From NCBI GenBank assembly GCA_016200135.1, contig JACQFI010000037.1, forward strand, positions 1 to 64,000: a stretch of 64,000 nucleotides of DNA. The letters run 5' to 3'. Positions 43,171 to 51,328 of this stretch are shown in pieces. Each line of letters starts with the position of its first letter. Positions within the stretch are counted from its first letter, which is position 1. Made by a program: the position numbers and the translations under genes. The DNA is from Planctomycetota bacterium. GTDB lineage: Bacteria > Planctomycetota > SZUA-567 > H5-PLA8. The notes below the pieces were generated by a model. The model was given only the letters and a program-made list of their open reading frames with translations, was not told the DNA's origin and searched no databases.

Positions 43171-43437
43171 ATGCGCGAACACTTCGAACGTATCTGCGTT
43201 GGCGTGTTGGTCGTTTTATTTGGATGCATTTCGGGCCTTGTGGCTATCCCGCTTGGACTTCTCTATTTTGTGAACTTCAAGGCGGACTACGATCTCGTCT
43301 TTTTCTTTGTGTTATTAGGCGTGAGTGTGGTTTCGGCACTAGTTGGATTCGTCGTGGGCGCGTCCTCAATGTCGGGCTTCTACGCCCTACTCTGGTGGTC
43401 CGTCACACGCAGGAGCAGCGTAGCCGCTACGGAATAG
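43171..43437 (+). CDS. Small membrane protein, two helices
   Basis: 88 residues with two clear transmembrane segments (ICVGVLVVLFGCISGLVAIPLGLLYF and VFFFVLLGVSVVSALVGFVVG). GAGGG lies before the ATG, and the gene begins 11 bases after the GH5-like gene. No family is recognised. Confidence 0.55.
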   Translation: MREHFERICVGVLVVLFGCISGLVAIPLGLLYFVNFKADYDLVFFFVLLGVSVVSALVGFVVGASSMSGFYALLWWSVTRRSSVAATE

Positions 43438-43512
43438 CGGCCGTTCATTTCCCCATCTCGATCAACCCAGCCGGACGCAGGATGCCGCCAAAAGTCTGTT
43501 CGGCCGTCTCTC

Positions 43513-44361
43513 TCAAGACTCCCGCTCCCAAGCGCGGATACGCTGATAAAGTCGTCTTAACAAATCCATACCGGAACCCAAGACCAGCAACAGCGAGAAC
43601 TCCGGCGCCACGTCAAAAAGGACGGCCATGCTGGAAGCTACAAAGATCATGATCAGCAGCAGCGTCATCAGGGAGAAGCTGGTGGCCTTGGGCTTTGAGA
43701 CGCTTTCCTGGCCCTTCGATTCCTGCTGAGCTTCCCGGTCGCGCTTGGGTTTTAGGAAAAGCAGCACGATGCCGGGGCCGAACGACCAGAGCATGACGTA
43801 CACGCCCGCGGCGACCGCCATGGCCGTCTGAAGACCGACGAGGCAGCCCGGCCTGCGCGAAACGATGATATGAGACGGGATGCAGGCCATCATTTCGGCA
43901 AGGCTGCCGCCGAGGACCCAGAAAGTCAGGCGCCTCAACACGGCATATCGCGGGTGCTCGCGCGTGTGGATATAGAAGAAGACGCCCCACGCCAGCCAGA
44001 CCACTGCTACGAACGAGATAAAAGCCTCGAAGGTGCTGAGCGGGAACTGGGAACCTTTCCACTCGAAAAGTTCATCCGCGGAAAAGATCATCCCCGCCGC
44101 CAAGAAAGCCATCAGCAGCGCGGCCACTGCAACAGGTGCGATCAATCTCCGCTTCCGATGAATCGGTTTGATCAGATCGCGGGTGCCGGCTCCGAAGATG
44201 AAAAGGACCTGTGAGGAAAGTGTGAAGAAGGCAAGCCCAAGCAGGAAGCAGCAGAGACCCTCATCGCTCTGCTTCGCAAGCCCGAGCATCCACAACAACA
44301 GAAGCAGCAGCGCATAAAGGACCAGCATCACCCAGCGAAAGCCGTAAAGGCGAAAGCGCAT
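43513..44361 (-). CDS. Integral membrane protein, unknown
   Basis: About 282 residues with seven or so hydrophobic segments (WVMLVLYALLLLLLWMLGLA, PVAVAALLMAFLAAGMIF, FISFVAVVWLAWGVFFYI, FGPGIVLLFL, LMTLLLIMIFVASSMAVLF) and a basic loop (PKRDREAQQESKGQ). No family is recognised. ATG at 44361 is preferred over 44391 because the latter lies in the stem of the downstream terminator of the YHS gene. Confidence 0.7.
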   Translation of the reverse strand: MRFRLYGFRWVMLVLYALLLLLLWMLGLAKQSDEGLCCFLLGLAFFTLSSQVLFIFGAGTRDLIKPIHRKRRLIAPVAVAALLMAFLAAGMIFSADELFEWKGSQFPLSTFEAFISFVAVVWLAWGVFFYIHTREHPRYAVLRRLTFWVLGGSLAEMMACIPSHIIVSRRPGCLVGLQTAMAVAAGVYVMLWSFGPGIVLLFLKPKRDREAQQESKGQESVSKPKATSFSLMTLLLIMIFVASSMAVLFDVAPEFSLLLVLGSGMDLLRRLYQRIRAWERES

Positions 44362-44390
44362 CCCGAGAGCATACGTGCAAGCGCCTAACA

Positions 44391-44422
44391 AAAAAGCCAG
44401 CCTTTCGGCTGGCTTTATTTTT
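44391..44422 (-). terminator. Rho-independent terminator of the YHS-protein gene
   Basis: AAAGCCAGCC and GGCTGGCTTT form a 10-bp stem with a TTTC loop. An A-tract on the left gives a T-tract on the minus strand; a T-tract also follows on the plus strand, so it can work in both directions. It lies just past the stop of the minus-strand YHS gene. Confidence 0.85.
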
Positions 44423-44452
44423 ATCGAGAGGACCTGCGCATTACGTCTGTAC

Positions 44453-44857
44453 TTACTGGCCCATCATCCCGCCGGCATCTTCGGTTTTCTCTTCCTTGGA
44501 AGGCGGCGCGGTCTTGCCCGAGTCCTTCTTGGCCGTCTCCTTCTTCTCGTCGGGCTTCACGCCGAACTTGGCGGGGTTCTCGGAAAACTCCTTGTAGCAC
44601 TTGCGCGTCGCGAAGTGGTACGTCTTCCCGCCAACATCAAAATGGTAGACGAGCTTGTGCTCGTTCCGGCAGACCGGGCACCGCCCGGCCTCCTCGAGCT
44701 CGTCGGCGGTCATGTCCTTCACGTCCTTCTTGGGCTTCTCCTCTTTCTTGGGCTCCTCCGACTTTTTCTCTTCGGCGCGCGCCGAACTCGCGCCGATCAA
44801 GGCGGCCATCCCAAGGCTAAAGAGTGCAACCTTTAAGGCCCATCCGACCGATTTCAT
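44453..44857 (-). CDS. Exported YHS-domain protein
   Basis: 134 residues with a signal peptide (ALKVALFSLGMAALIGASSARA), a Lys/Glu-rich linker (about 30-50) and a YHS-like metal-binding domain: CPVCRNEHKLVYHF...GKTYHFATRKCYKEFSENPAKFG. YHS domains occur in copper/heavy-metal transporters and oxygenases, and the cysteines suggest metal handling in the periplasm. A second Lys/Glu/Pro-rich tail ends in GGMMGQ. The frame is open upstream, but only the ATG at 44857 starts the signal peptide. Confidence 0.8.
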   Translation of the reverse strand: MKSVGWALKVALFSLGMAALIGASSARAEEKKSEEPKKEEKPKKDVKDMTADELEEAGRCPVCRNEHKLVYHFDVGGKTYHFATRKCYKEFSENPAKFGVKPDEKKETAKKDSGKTAPPSKEEKTEDAGGMMGQ

Positions 44858-44957
44858 GAGAGCACCCTCACCTGGTCCTATGAGATTCACCGACGGCTCC
44901 AGCATGATAGACGCAACAGCAGGCCTTGAAAATGCGCGATTTGCCCGCGATCCCATT

Positions 44958-44986
44958 TTGCAAACGGGCAGAGCATGGGGTATATT
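44958..44986 (+). promoter_or_regulatory. Sigma-70-type promoter for rbfA
   Basis: TTGCAA (44958-44963) and TATATT (44981-44986) with a 17-base spacer. The gap between the YHS gene and rbfA is 326 bases; transcription from here would give a leader of about 190 bases containing a small open frame. Confidence 0.65.
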
Positions 44987-45038
44987 CAATTTCTCGTTGA
45001 AGTTTCTCCAAGCGGGTTCCCTTGCGGAGGATACAGAT

Positions 45039-45086
45039 ATGCGTGCCGCCGACGCTCCTGCCTTCATCCGCCACGCCCGCGCCTAG
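45039..45086 (+). CDS. Possible 15-residue leader peptide upstream of rbfA
   Basis: ATG to TAG encodes MRAADAPAFIRHARA. A strong GGAGG lies eight bases before the ATG. It sits in the rbfA leader, 97 bases before rbfA. The peptide is basic and His/Arg-rich at its end; it may be an attenuation or coupling peptide, or chance. Confidence 0.35.
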   Translation: MRAADAPAFIRHARA

Positions 45087-45183
45087 CGTCCAAGCCTCAT
45101 TCGATGTGCTTGCGATAACTCCTTAGAGCCGCGCGGGGTGGGTTCACACCATTCCGAGGCCAAGCCGCAAGGAGCGTCGTCGC

Positions 45184-45834
45184 ATGCCATCGCAAGACTC
45201 CGGCCCGCGCGGATTTCGCGCGAGCCGCCTGGAACGCATGATCTCTGAAACGCTGGAATTCATGGTCCTGCCCGGATTGGAAGATCCGGGATTGCAAGAG
45301 GTCCATGTCGCGCACGTCGAGGTGACGCGGAACCTCGCGCGCGTGCTGGTCGTTCTGGCGGGAAGAACGCCTGAAGGTACGTTTTCATCGGAAGAGGTGG
45401 CCGGCGCGCTTGAACGCGCCCGGCCGCGCATCCAGCGCGAACTTTGCGAGCAGTTGCATATCAAGCGCATGCCGTTGCTCAAGCTGGCCTATGTGCCCCT
45501 GCCTCCCGGCGAGATACCGCAAGGGGTGGAGCGTGAAGGAAATCGCGGATGCGACGCTGCGCGTGCCCCTTCGAACCTGGGCCACGCGCATCGATCCCGA
45601 AAGCCGCCTGCGCTTGGAACGCCTGGCGCGATCGGAGCGGCTGGCCGGACCCATCGCCGTCATGCCCGACGTTCACGCGGCGGGCGCTGTATGCGTGGGC
45701 ACGGTGTTCGTGAGTGCCGACGCGATCTTCCCGACGGCCGTTGGGCAGGATCTTGGTTGCGGGATGTGCGCTCAAGCTTACCCGCTGGACGCCGGCGATT
45801 TGCCGCGCGCACGGCTCGAACGTTTGTTGGCTGA
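45184..45834 (+). CDS. rbfA: Ribosome-binding factor A with an overprinted tail
   Basis: RbfA binds free 30S subunits and 16S rRNA helix 1 for late maturation and cold adaptation. The KH-type domain covers residues about 10-105 (RASRLERMISETLEFM, DPGLQEVHVAHVEVTRNLARVLV, LHIKRMPLLKLAYVPLPPG). RbfA is normally 110-135 residues. This frame runs to 216 because no stop occurs until 45834, and the last 110 residues overlap rtcB in another frame and are Arg/His/Gly-rich. The real protein may end near 45530 with an unseen indel, or truly carry a basic tail. Confidence 0.8.
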   Translation: MPSQDSGPRGFRASRLERMISETLEFMVLPGLEDPGLQEVHVAHVEVTRNLARVLVVLAGRTPEGTFSSEEVAGALERARPRIQRELCEQLHIKRMPLLKLAYVPLPPGEIPQGVEREGNRGCDAARAPSNLGHAHRSRKPPALGTPGAIGAAGRTHRRHARRSRGGRCMRGHGVRECRRDLPDGRWAGSWLRDVRSSLPAGRRRFAARTARTFVG

Positions 45835-46693
45835 ACTTGGGAACGCCATTCCTGCGGGCCGCCGGAGTTACCGGCGCCCGCAGGAACTTCCCGTTCATTT
45901 AAAGGAGAAACCCTTAAGTACGCACGCGCTCCTGCACGAACGCGAGGGCATAGGGCGCTTTCATTTCGGCACGTTGGGCGGGGGAAATCATTTTGTCGAG
46001 ATACAGCGGGCGCTCTCAGGCCAGGTGTGGATGGCCGTTCATTCCGGTTCACGCGGCATCGGAGCTGCGATTGCCGGACACCACGCGCAGGCCGCGCAAT
46101 CCAGAGGCGGCACGGGACCCCTGCCTTGGCTAGAAGGGGACAGCGCCGCGGCGCGCATCTTTCTGGAGGATCTGCAGTGGGCGCTTGCGTATGCCGCCGC
46201 CAATCGAAGACGCATGCTGGACGCCGCAACCGCCGCGCTCGAACGCCTGTTTGAAGTGAAGCTGGGCGCCGAGGGCTTCTTCGACGTGGCGCACAACCTG
46301 ATCTCATGGGAAGTCCACGGCGGCCGGCTGCTCGCTGTACATCGCAAAGGCGCGATGCCGGCCCACGCGGGCGCGCGCGGCATCATTCCGGGCTCCATGG
46401 GCACGGCGAGTTACATCGTCGAATGCCTGGGCGCACCGGAGTCCTACGCTTCCTGTTCGCACGGCGCGGGCAGGCGCATGTCGCGCACGGAAGCGCGCCA
46501 GCGCATCGGCGTGAAGGACTTGCGCCGCCAGCTTGCACACGTCGTCTATCCCGCGCATCCGGGCATCGAACGCGCGCTTGTCGAGGAAGCGCCCGCTGCC
46601 TACAAGGACATCAAGGAGGTCCTGCGCGAACAAGACGATCTGGTGCGGCCGCTGCTGCGGCTTGAACCGCTCGCGGTGCTCAAAGGCGGCTAG
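45533..46693 (+). CDS. rtcB: RtcB-family RNA ligase
   Basis: 386 residues. RtcB joins RNA 2',3'-cyclic phosphate ends to 5'-OH ends with GTP and manganese and acts in RNA repair. Motifs: MPDVHAAGAVCVGTVF, QDLGCGMCA with the metal cysteine, LGGGNHFVEIQ, VHSGSRGIG, HNLISWE, VHRKGA, IIPGSMGTASY and CSHGAGRRMSR with the catalytic histidine. The start is GTG with AAGGGGTGGAGC just upstream. Several motif residues differ from Escherichia coli RtcB (QDLGCGM for the usual YDI-CGV), so it belongs to a divergent branch. It overlaps the 3' part of the rbfA frame. Confidence 0.92.
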   Translation: MKEIADATLRVPLRTWATRIDPESRLRLERLARSERLAGPIAVMPDVHAAGAVCVGTVFVSADAIFPTAVGQDLGCGMCAQAYPLDAGDLPRARLERLLAELGNAIPAGRRSYRRPQELPVHLKEKPLSTHALLHEREGIGRFHFGTLGGGNHFVEIQRALSGQVWMAVHSGSRGIGAAIAGHHAQAAQSRGGTGPLPWLEGDSAAARIFLEDLQWALAYAAANRRRMLDAATAALERLFEVKLGAEGFFDVAHNLISWEVHGGRLLAVHRKGAMPAHAGARGIIPGSMGTASYIVECLGAPESYASCSHGAGRRMSRTEARQRIGVKDLRRQLAHVVYPAHPGIERALVEEAPAAYKDIKEVLREQDDLVRPLLRLEPLAVLKGG

Positions 46694-46696
46694 CCG

Positions 46697-48826
46697 CTAA
46701 AGCGGCTTCACGGTCACCGGTCCGTAATCGACCCGGCCTTCTGCGCACAGCAGCGCCACGGCGCCGCTCGCGAAGGGGGTCCGCTTGTCTTCGAAAGACA
46801 GGACCTTCTTGCCATTCACGTAGCCGGTCAGCTTCCCGCCGTGGGTCTCCAGGCGTAGGTCCAGTTCCTGATCGTAGGTCCATTTGTAGGATGCCTGCGC
46901 CAGCACTTTGCGGCCGTAGCGCTCCTTCACGATCTGGATCTTGTTCCCGCGCGTGACGACCAGCGCGTAGTAGCGCTTGAGGCCCTGCACGCAGGCCGCG
47001 ATGCCGGCGCTCTCGGCCAGGTGCGGGCGCACGATTCCACTGACGGCGTAGTCGCGCCACTCGCGGACGCCGTGGATCGCAAGCCCCACGCCCTCCACAT
47101 GCGCGATATGGTACGGCCACTTCGCGTCGCCGAACCAGAGCCGGTCAGCGGCGTTCACCCAGGCTTTCTGCCAGAACGTCCCGCTGCCTTCCGGCCTTCC
47201 CAGCGTGGCGCTGGGCACGCCGTCCCAGGTCAGGTAATCGAGGTACACCGAGCCGTCCGCGCGGCGCGGGCTCGTGACTTCCAGGCCCACCTCGCAGATC
47301 GGCTGGCCGCCGGTGTCGGGAACCTTCCAGGTAAGTTCGTGCGAGCGGCCGGGTTCGACTTTGGTTGCCGGGCCGGACAGCGCGAGGACAGCGTCCTTGT
47401 CGCCGAAGTAGCGCACGAAGAGCCGCGCCGAGGCCGGACCGCGGCACGCCGTGTCGGCTTCAATGCCCGCGCGGATCGTCTGGCCCGTATACACCGTGGG
47501 CGAAGCGACGAGCGTATAGCCGGGCATCTTGGCGGATTCGGGCGACAGAAACGTCTCGGCCTTGGCGCGCGCAATGCGGCCGGGCGCAAGATGCGTATAT
47601 CCGATCGCGAGACTGCGCTTGCCGCGGCGGCTGTGGCCCTGCGTGTTCCAGACCGTTCCGACGCACTTGCACTCGGGCGCGTCGTCGAAGCGAATGCCCT
47701 GCACCGAGCCCGGCAGTTCGAAATGATAGCGCGCGCCGCCCTTGGGCGCGGGCGCGGGTTTGCCCGCCAGTGCGCAGCCGGCGCGGACGATCGCGTAGGT
47801 CTCCTGGACGGCGTCGCTCAGGCAGCGCCCGCCGTCGGCGGTGGGCAGAAAGATACGGTCTGCGACAGGCCCGCGCCAATCGGGCCCCGCGTCGATGCTC
47901 GCCAGGCCGTTCTTGATGCCGAGCAGACAGCCAACGTTGCCCGAGTTGCAATCGGTGTCCCAGCCCGCCGTGTTCGCGATCATCAGGCTCCTCTGGAAGT
48001 CGTCGCCGCCGTAGACGAGCCCCAGCACGATCAGTGCGTGGTTGGGAATCATGTGGCAGCCGCCGCCGAACTTGTCGTAACCGTACTTCTTCTCAATGCG
48101 CTCGCGCGTCTTGCGCCAGTCGTGGTCGCGCTCGCGCCAGTCGCGGATGTCGTCGATCAGCTTGCGGATCGTGCAGGCTCGCGGAATGAAGCGTACGCCC
48201 ACATCGAAGAGCTTGTTCAAGTCGCGTTCGACGAAGGCTTCGGCCTCCATCGCGGCGATCACCTGCCCGCCGTACACGGCCTCGCCGTCGTGGCTCACGC
48301 TGCCCGCGCGCTTGGCCAGCTCGGCGGCGCGCTCCGGATCGCCGGGCGCGACCATACCCCAGCCGTCGATGAAGATCTGCGCGCCGATCTGTTCGGCCAC
48401 GACCTGCCCGTTCAATTCCATGGAGCCGCTCTTCGGCGCGGGGATGCCGCGCTTGAGCCGGTGGAACGCGGTGTGCTCGGTGCTCGTCCCCATCCCGCCC
48501 CACCACAGGATCGTGCGGTCCTCGATGATGTAGTTGAGCCACGTCTGGCCGATCTGCGCGGCGGTGAGGTTCTTCGAGTACGCGAAGTCCTCGAGCGCGC
48601 GCACGAACGTGAACGTGCCCGAGATGTCGTCGTCGGTGACGACCAGCGGTTTGTTCAAGCGTTCGTGGACGTAGTAACTGACCTCGCCGAGGTCCTTCAT
48701 GATGTGCTCGTACGTCCAGCCCTCGAACGGACGGCCGAGGTAGACGCCGATGATCTTGCCGAGTACGCCGGCGTAGACTTTCTCTTCGTAGTTCGCGGGA
48801 AGCGAGCGGACGGCAGCGGCGGGCAT
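46697..48826 (-). CDS. ADP-ribosylglycohydrolase-family protein with C-terminal binding domain
   Basis: 709 residues. The N-terminal domain (about 15-345) has the dinuclear-magnesium motifs of ADP-ribosylglycohydrolases: T64-D65-D66-D67 (VVTDDDISG), SHDGEAVYGG at 178-187 and NTAGWDTDCNSG with D290 and D292. The middle and C-terminal part (about 420-709) has beta-rich segments, ending in a LamG/DUF1080-like sandwich (LDLRLETHGGKLTGYVNGKKVLSFEDK) that would bind a glycan. No signal peptide. It lies directly downstream of a heparinase-like gene, so its substrate may be a glycoside rather than ADP-ribosylated protein. Confidence 0.85.
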   Translation of the reverse strand: MPAAAVRSLPANYEEKVYAGVLGKIIGVYLGRPFEGWTYEHIMKDLGEVSYYVHERLNKPLVVTDDDISGTFTFVRALEDFAYSKNLTAAQIGQTWLNYIIEDRTILWWGGMGTSTEHTAFHRLKRGIPAPKSGSMELNGQVVAEQIGAQIFIDGWGMVAPGDPERAAELAKRAGSVSHDGEAVYGGQVIAAMEAEAFVERDLNKLFDVGVRFIPRACTIRKLIDDIRDWRERDHDWRKTRERIEKKYGYDKFGGGCHMIPNHALIVLGLVYGGDDFQRSLMIANTAGWDTDCNSGNVGCLLGIKNGLASIDAGPDWRGPVADRIFLPTADGGRCLSDAVQETYAIVRAGCALAGKPAPAPKGGARYHFELPGSVQGIRFDDAPECKCVGTVWNTQGHSRRGKRSLAIGYTHLAPGRIARAKAETFLSPESAKMPGYTLVASPTVYTGQTIRAGIEADTACRGPASARLFVRYFGDKDAVLALSGPATKVEPGRSHELTWKVPDTGGQPICEVGLEVTSPRRADGSVYLDYLTWDGVPSATLGRPEGSGTFWQKAWVNAADRLWFGDAKWPYHIAHVEGVGLAIHGVREWRDYAVSGIVRPHLAESAGIAACVQGLKRYYALVVTRGNKIQIVKERYGRKVLAQASYKWTYDQELDLRLETHGGKLTGYVNGKKVLSFEDKRTPFASGAVALLCAEGRVDYGPVTVKPL

Positions 48827-48907
48827 GGAGCGGTCTCCGTGGTTGCGTTTGTTTTCACTGGGGAACGCTAACGGTCTACCACGCTCGATGGCACGCGCCA
48901 GCGCCGG

Positions 48908-51280
48908 TCACGCGCGCCATTCGGCCTTCTTGCCCCGATACACACCCTTGCCCAGTACGCTCAGCCGTGAACCGCGGACGAGGCACCAGGTGCTGAGTTT
49001 GCCTCTGCCGTCGAGCAGCGCGACGGCCAGTTCCGCGTCGGTCGCGAGCTCCGCGTGATCGAGCGATCGGCCATAGGGACAACTCGCGACGAGCAGCGTC
49101 CCGTGCGCGCCCAAGCTAAGCGCGTGCGCGCTTAGGCCCTCGTGCTGCTGGAACTGCCACTTCGCGGGCGTCGAACCGAGATAGCGCGCGCTGGGAACTT
49201 TGGCCAGGTCCTTGGCTGGACTCGTAATCAGAAAGTTCGTGAAAACACTCGGGCCTTGGATGCGCCGCGTCAGTTCCGCGACCCACGGCGCCGGTCCGCG
49301 TTTGCCCTCGGGGGACCGGCTCACGCCGTACAGGTCCGCGAGGCGCTCGTCGCGCCACGCCTTCCACTGCGTCTCGGCCTCCGCGCCGGGCACGACGAAA
49401 CAACTCGCCGGTTCCTTCCAGGCGCGCACGGTCTGCCCGGCCTTCGGCTGCGACGGCGTCATCTCCACGCCGCCTTCAAAATGGTACAGTTGCGAATACT
49501 GGTGCGGGCGCAGGTCCAGGCCCGCGCGCGCGAGCAGATCGACGAAGACAAACCCGATCCCGCGCACGTGAACCACAAAGCGCCGGTGGCGCGTTGGCGC
49601 GTAGGCATCGTGCCAGAGTTCGGCCACTTCAATCGGCCCGCCGGCTTGCAGCAGCCCCAGCCCGTGCTTGGGCGGATAGCCGCCCCAGCAGCAGCCGTGG
49701 CCCAGGGCCTTCAGCGGCTTGAGCGTGTCGTCGTTCATGATCAGGCAATTGTGAGATTCCGGCGAGTACGCGTAGCCGCGCATTTCCGTTGACTCGAAGT
49801 TTCGCTTGTCAGAGTAGATCCACGTCGCCGGATCGCCGATCAGCGTTACGCCTTGCGTATGGAGCACGAAGGACATCATGTCCCAGTGCGTATGGCCGTG
49901 CGGCATGCAGTCGGTGTAGTGTGCGACGGCAAGGTAGTCGGCCTGCCTCGACCATCCATTGCGGAAGAAGGTATAGCCGCCGTTCGGGTAGCGCACAGCC
50001 TCCGGCTTTGGCAGCGCCGCGGCCGCGGGTTTGCCGACCGTCCGGTCCTTCGTGAAAAAAGGCGAGAGTCCGATGCGAGGCGGCGTGCTGGGCTTCCAGT
50101 CCTTGAAGCGCTTTGCAAGCGACGCGGGCGTCTCGTAGTTCAAGGAGCCGGGTTCGTGGCCGAGCGCCCTCGAGATCGCCGCCAGGCGTGGCGTCATGAC
50201 CGGCACGGCCAGCGAGCCGAAGAGATACGCCAGCGATCCGCCAAACTCGTCGCCGAAATCCGCCAGCACACCGTCGGGCTTGCAGGCGTTCGCATTGAAT
50301 TCGACCCATTTCGCCAGCAGCGCCAGCTGCGCGGACGAGAAGAGATCTACGCCGTTGGCCATCGCAAGCGCATGCGGATTCAAGTAGTGGTAGGTGATGT
50401 GGTACTGATACTTCGTGCTGTGCTCGGCGTACCCTCCATCTTTGAAGACGTTGTGCCCAAAGTGATGCAAGATCGTCTTGCGCCCCTGCTCGGCCATGGC
50501 CTTGGAGACGGAGAACTCCGGAAACATAGTTCCCAGCACGAACGGCGCGTGGCCGTGATCGACGAGGTGGTGGTTGTCGCGGCGCATCTCGTCGCCCACA
50601 AAACGGTAAAACTGCATCGCGTAGAACCAGAGCTGTTTGACGAACCGAAAAACGTCCGCGCCGGAGAAGACTCATGGCGCGTGCAGCACGCCGGAGTGCA
50701 TCGCGTCGAGCCAGCGCACGCAGCGGTAAATGACAGTGAGGGTTTCATTGTACGTCCCGCCGAAGTAGCGGTCGTGGTCCTCGTGAAAGCCGGGCTCGAG
50801 CACGAACGGGAAGTGCTCGGCGAACGAGCGCATCAAATCTCGAACTTTCTCCGCGTACGCAAGCTTGCCCGTCAGCGAAAAGGCGGTCGTGAGTTCGGGC
50901 GCAAAGATGTTGCGCGCGAGCGACCCGCCCTGCGTCTTCATGGCCCTGGACCAGTCGAGCTCGCCGCCGCTGGCGTCAATGTCGTCACTTTGGAAGGGCG
51001 GCCACGAGTTGCGCGTGCGGTTCCGCAGCAGGTCCTCGGCCTTCTCGAGCACACTCCCGCGTCCGTCGATCTCCAGCCAGGCCGTTCCGTGCATGTAGAA
51101 CGGCCAGCGCGGACTCTTGCGCGTGCGGAAGTGCTCGGCCACGATGCGGATCGCCGCGCCGTCGTCGCCGGCCTTACGCGCGCCGGCCAAGGCCTTGCCT
51201 GCGGAGCCGGGCAGCGTGAGGTGCTCAAGAAACTGGGAGTCGGTTACGGTGCGTTGGTCTTCGAAAGGAACGTCCTGCAT
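48908..51280 (-). pseudogene. Heparinase II/III-family lyase split by an in-frame TGA
   Basis: One continuous minus-strand reading frame of 790 codons is interrupted only by TGA at codon 203 (50672-50674). Before it is an N-terminal toroid part (WPFYMHGTAW, NSWPPFQSDD, GGTYNETLTVIYRCVRWLD). After it the coding continues as VFSGADVFRFVKQLWFYAM..., with DGGYAEHSTKYQYHITYHY and HGHTHWDMMSFVLHTQG typical of heparinase II/III lyases. The next Met after the TGA is at 50617, but a protein starting there would lack half the toroid. The gene may be a recent pseudogene, a sequencing error or readthrough. The 5' ATG follows GGAG by about six bases. Confidence 0.85.
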
Positions 51281-51328
51281 GGAGAATCTCCGCGATGGAT
51301 AATGGATGCGGCTGCAACCTCGCCGCGT

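Noticed and set aside
43160-43180. GGTTCGAGCC resembling a tRNA T-arm
   Set aside because: No acceptor or anticodon arms nearby; it includes the ribosome site of a small gene.
50672-50674. TGA as selenocysteine
   Set aside because: No nearby hairpin that I recognise as a bacterial SECIS and not a known catalytic position in heparinase-like lyases.
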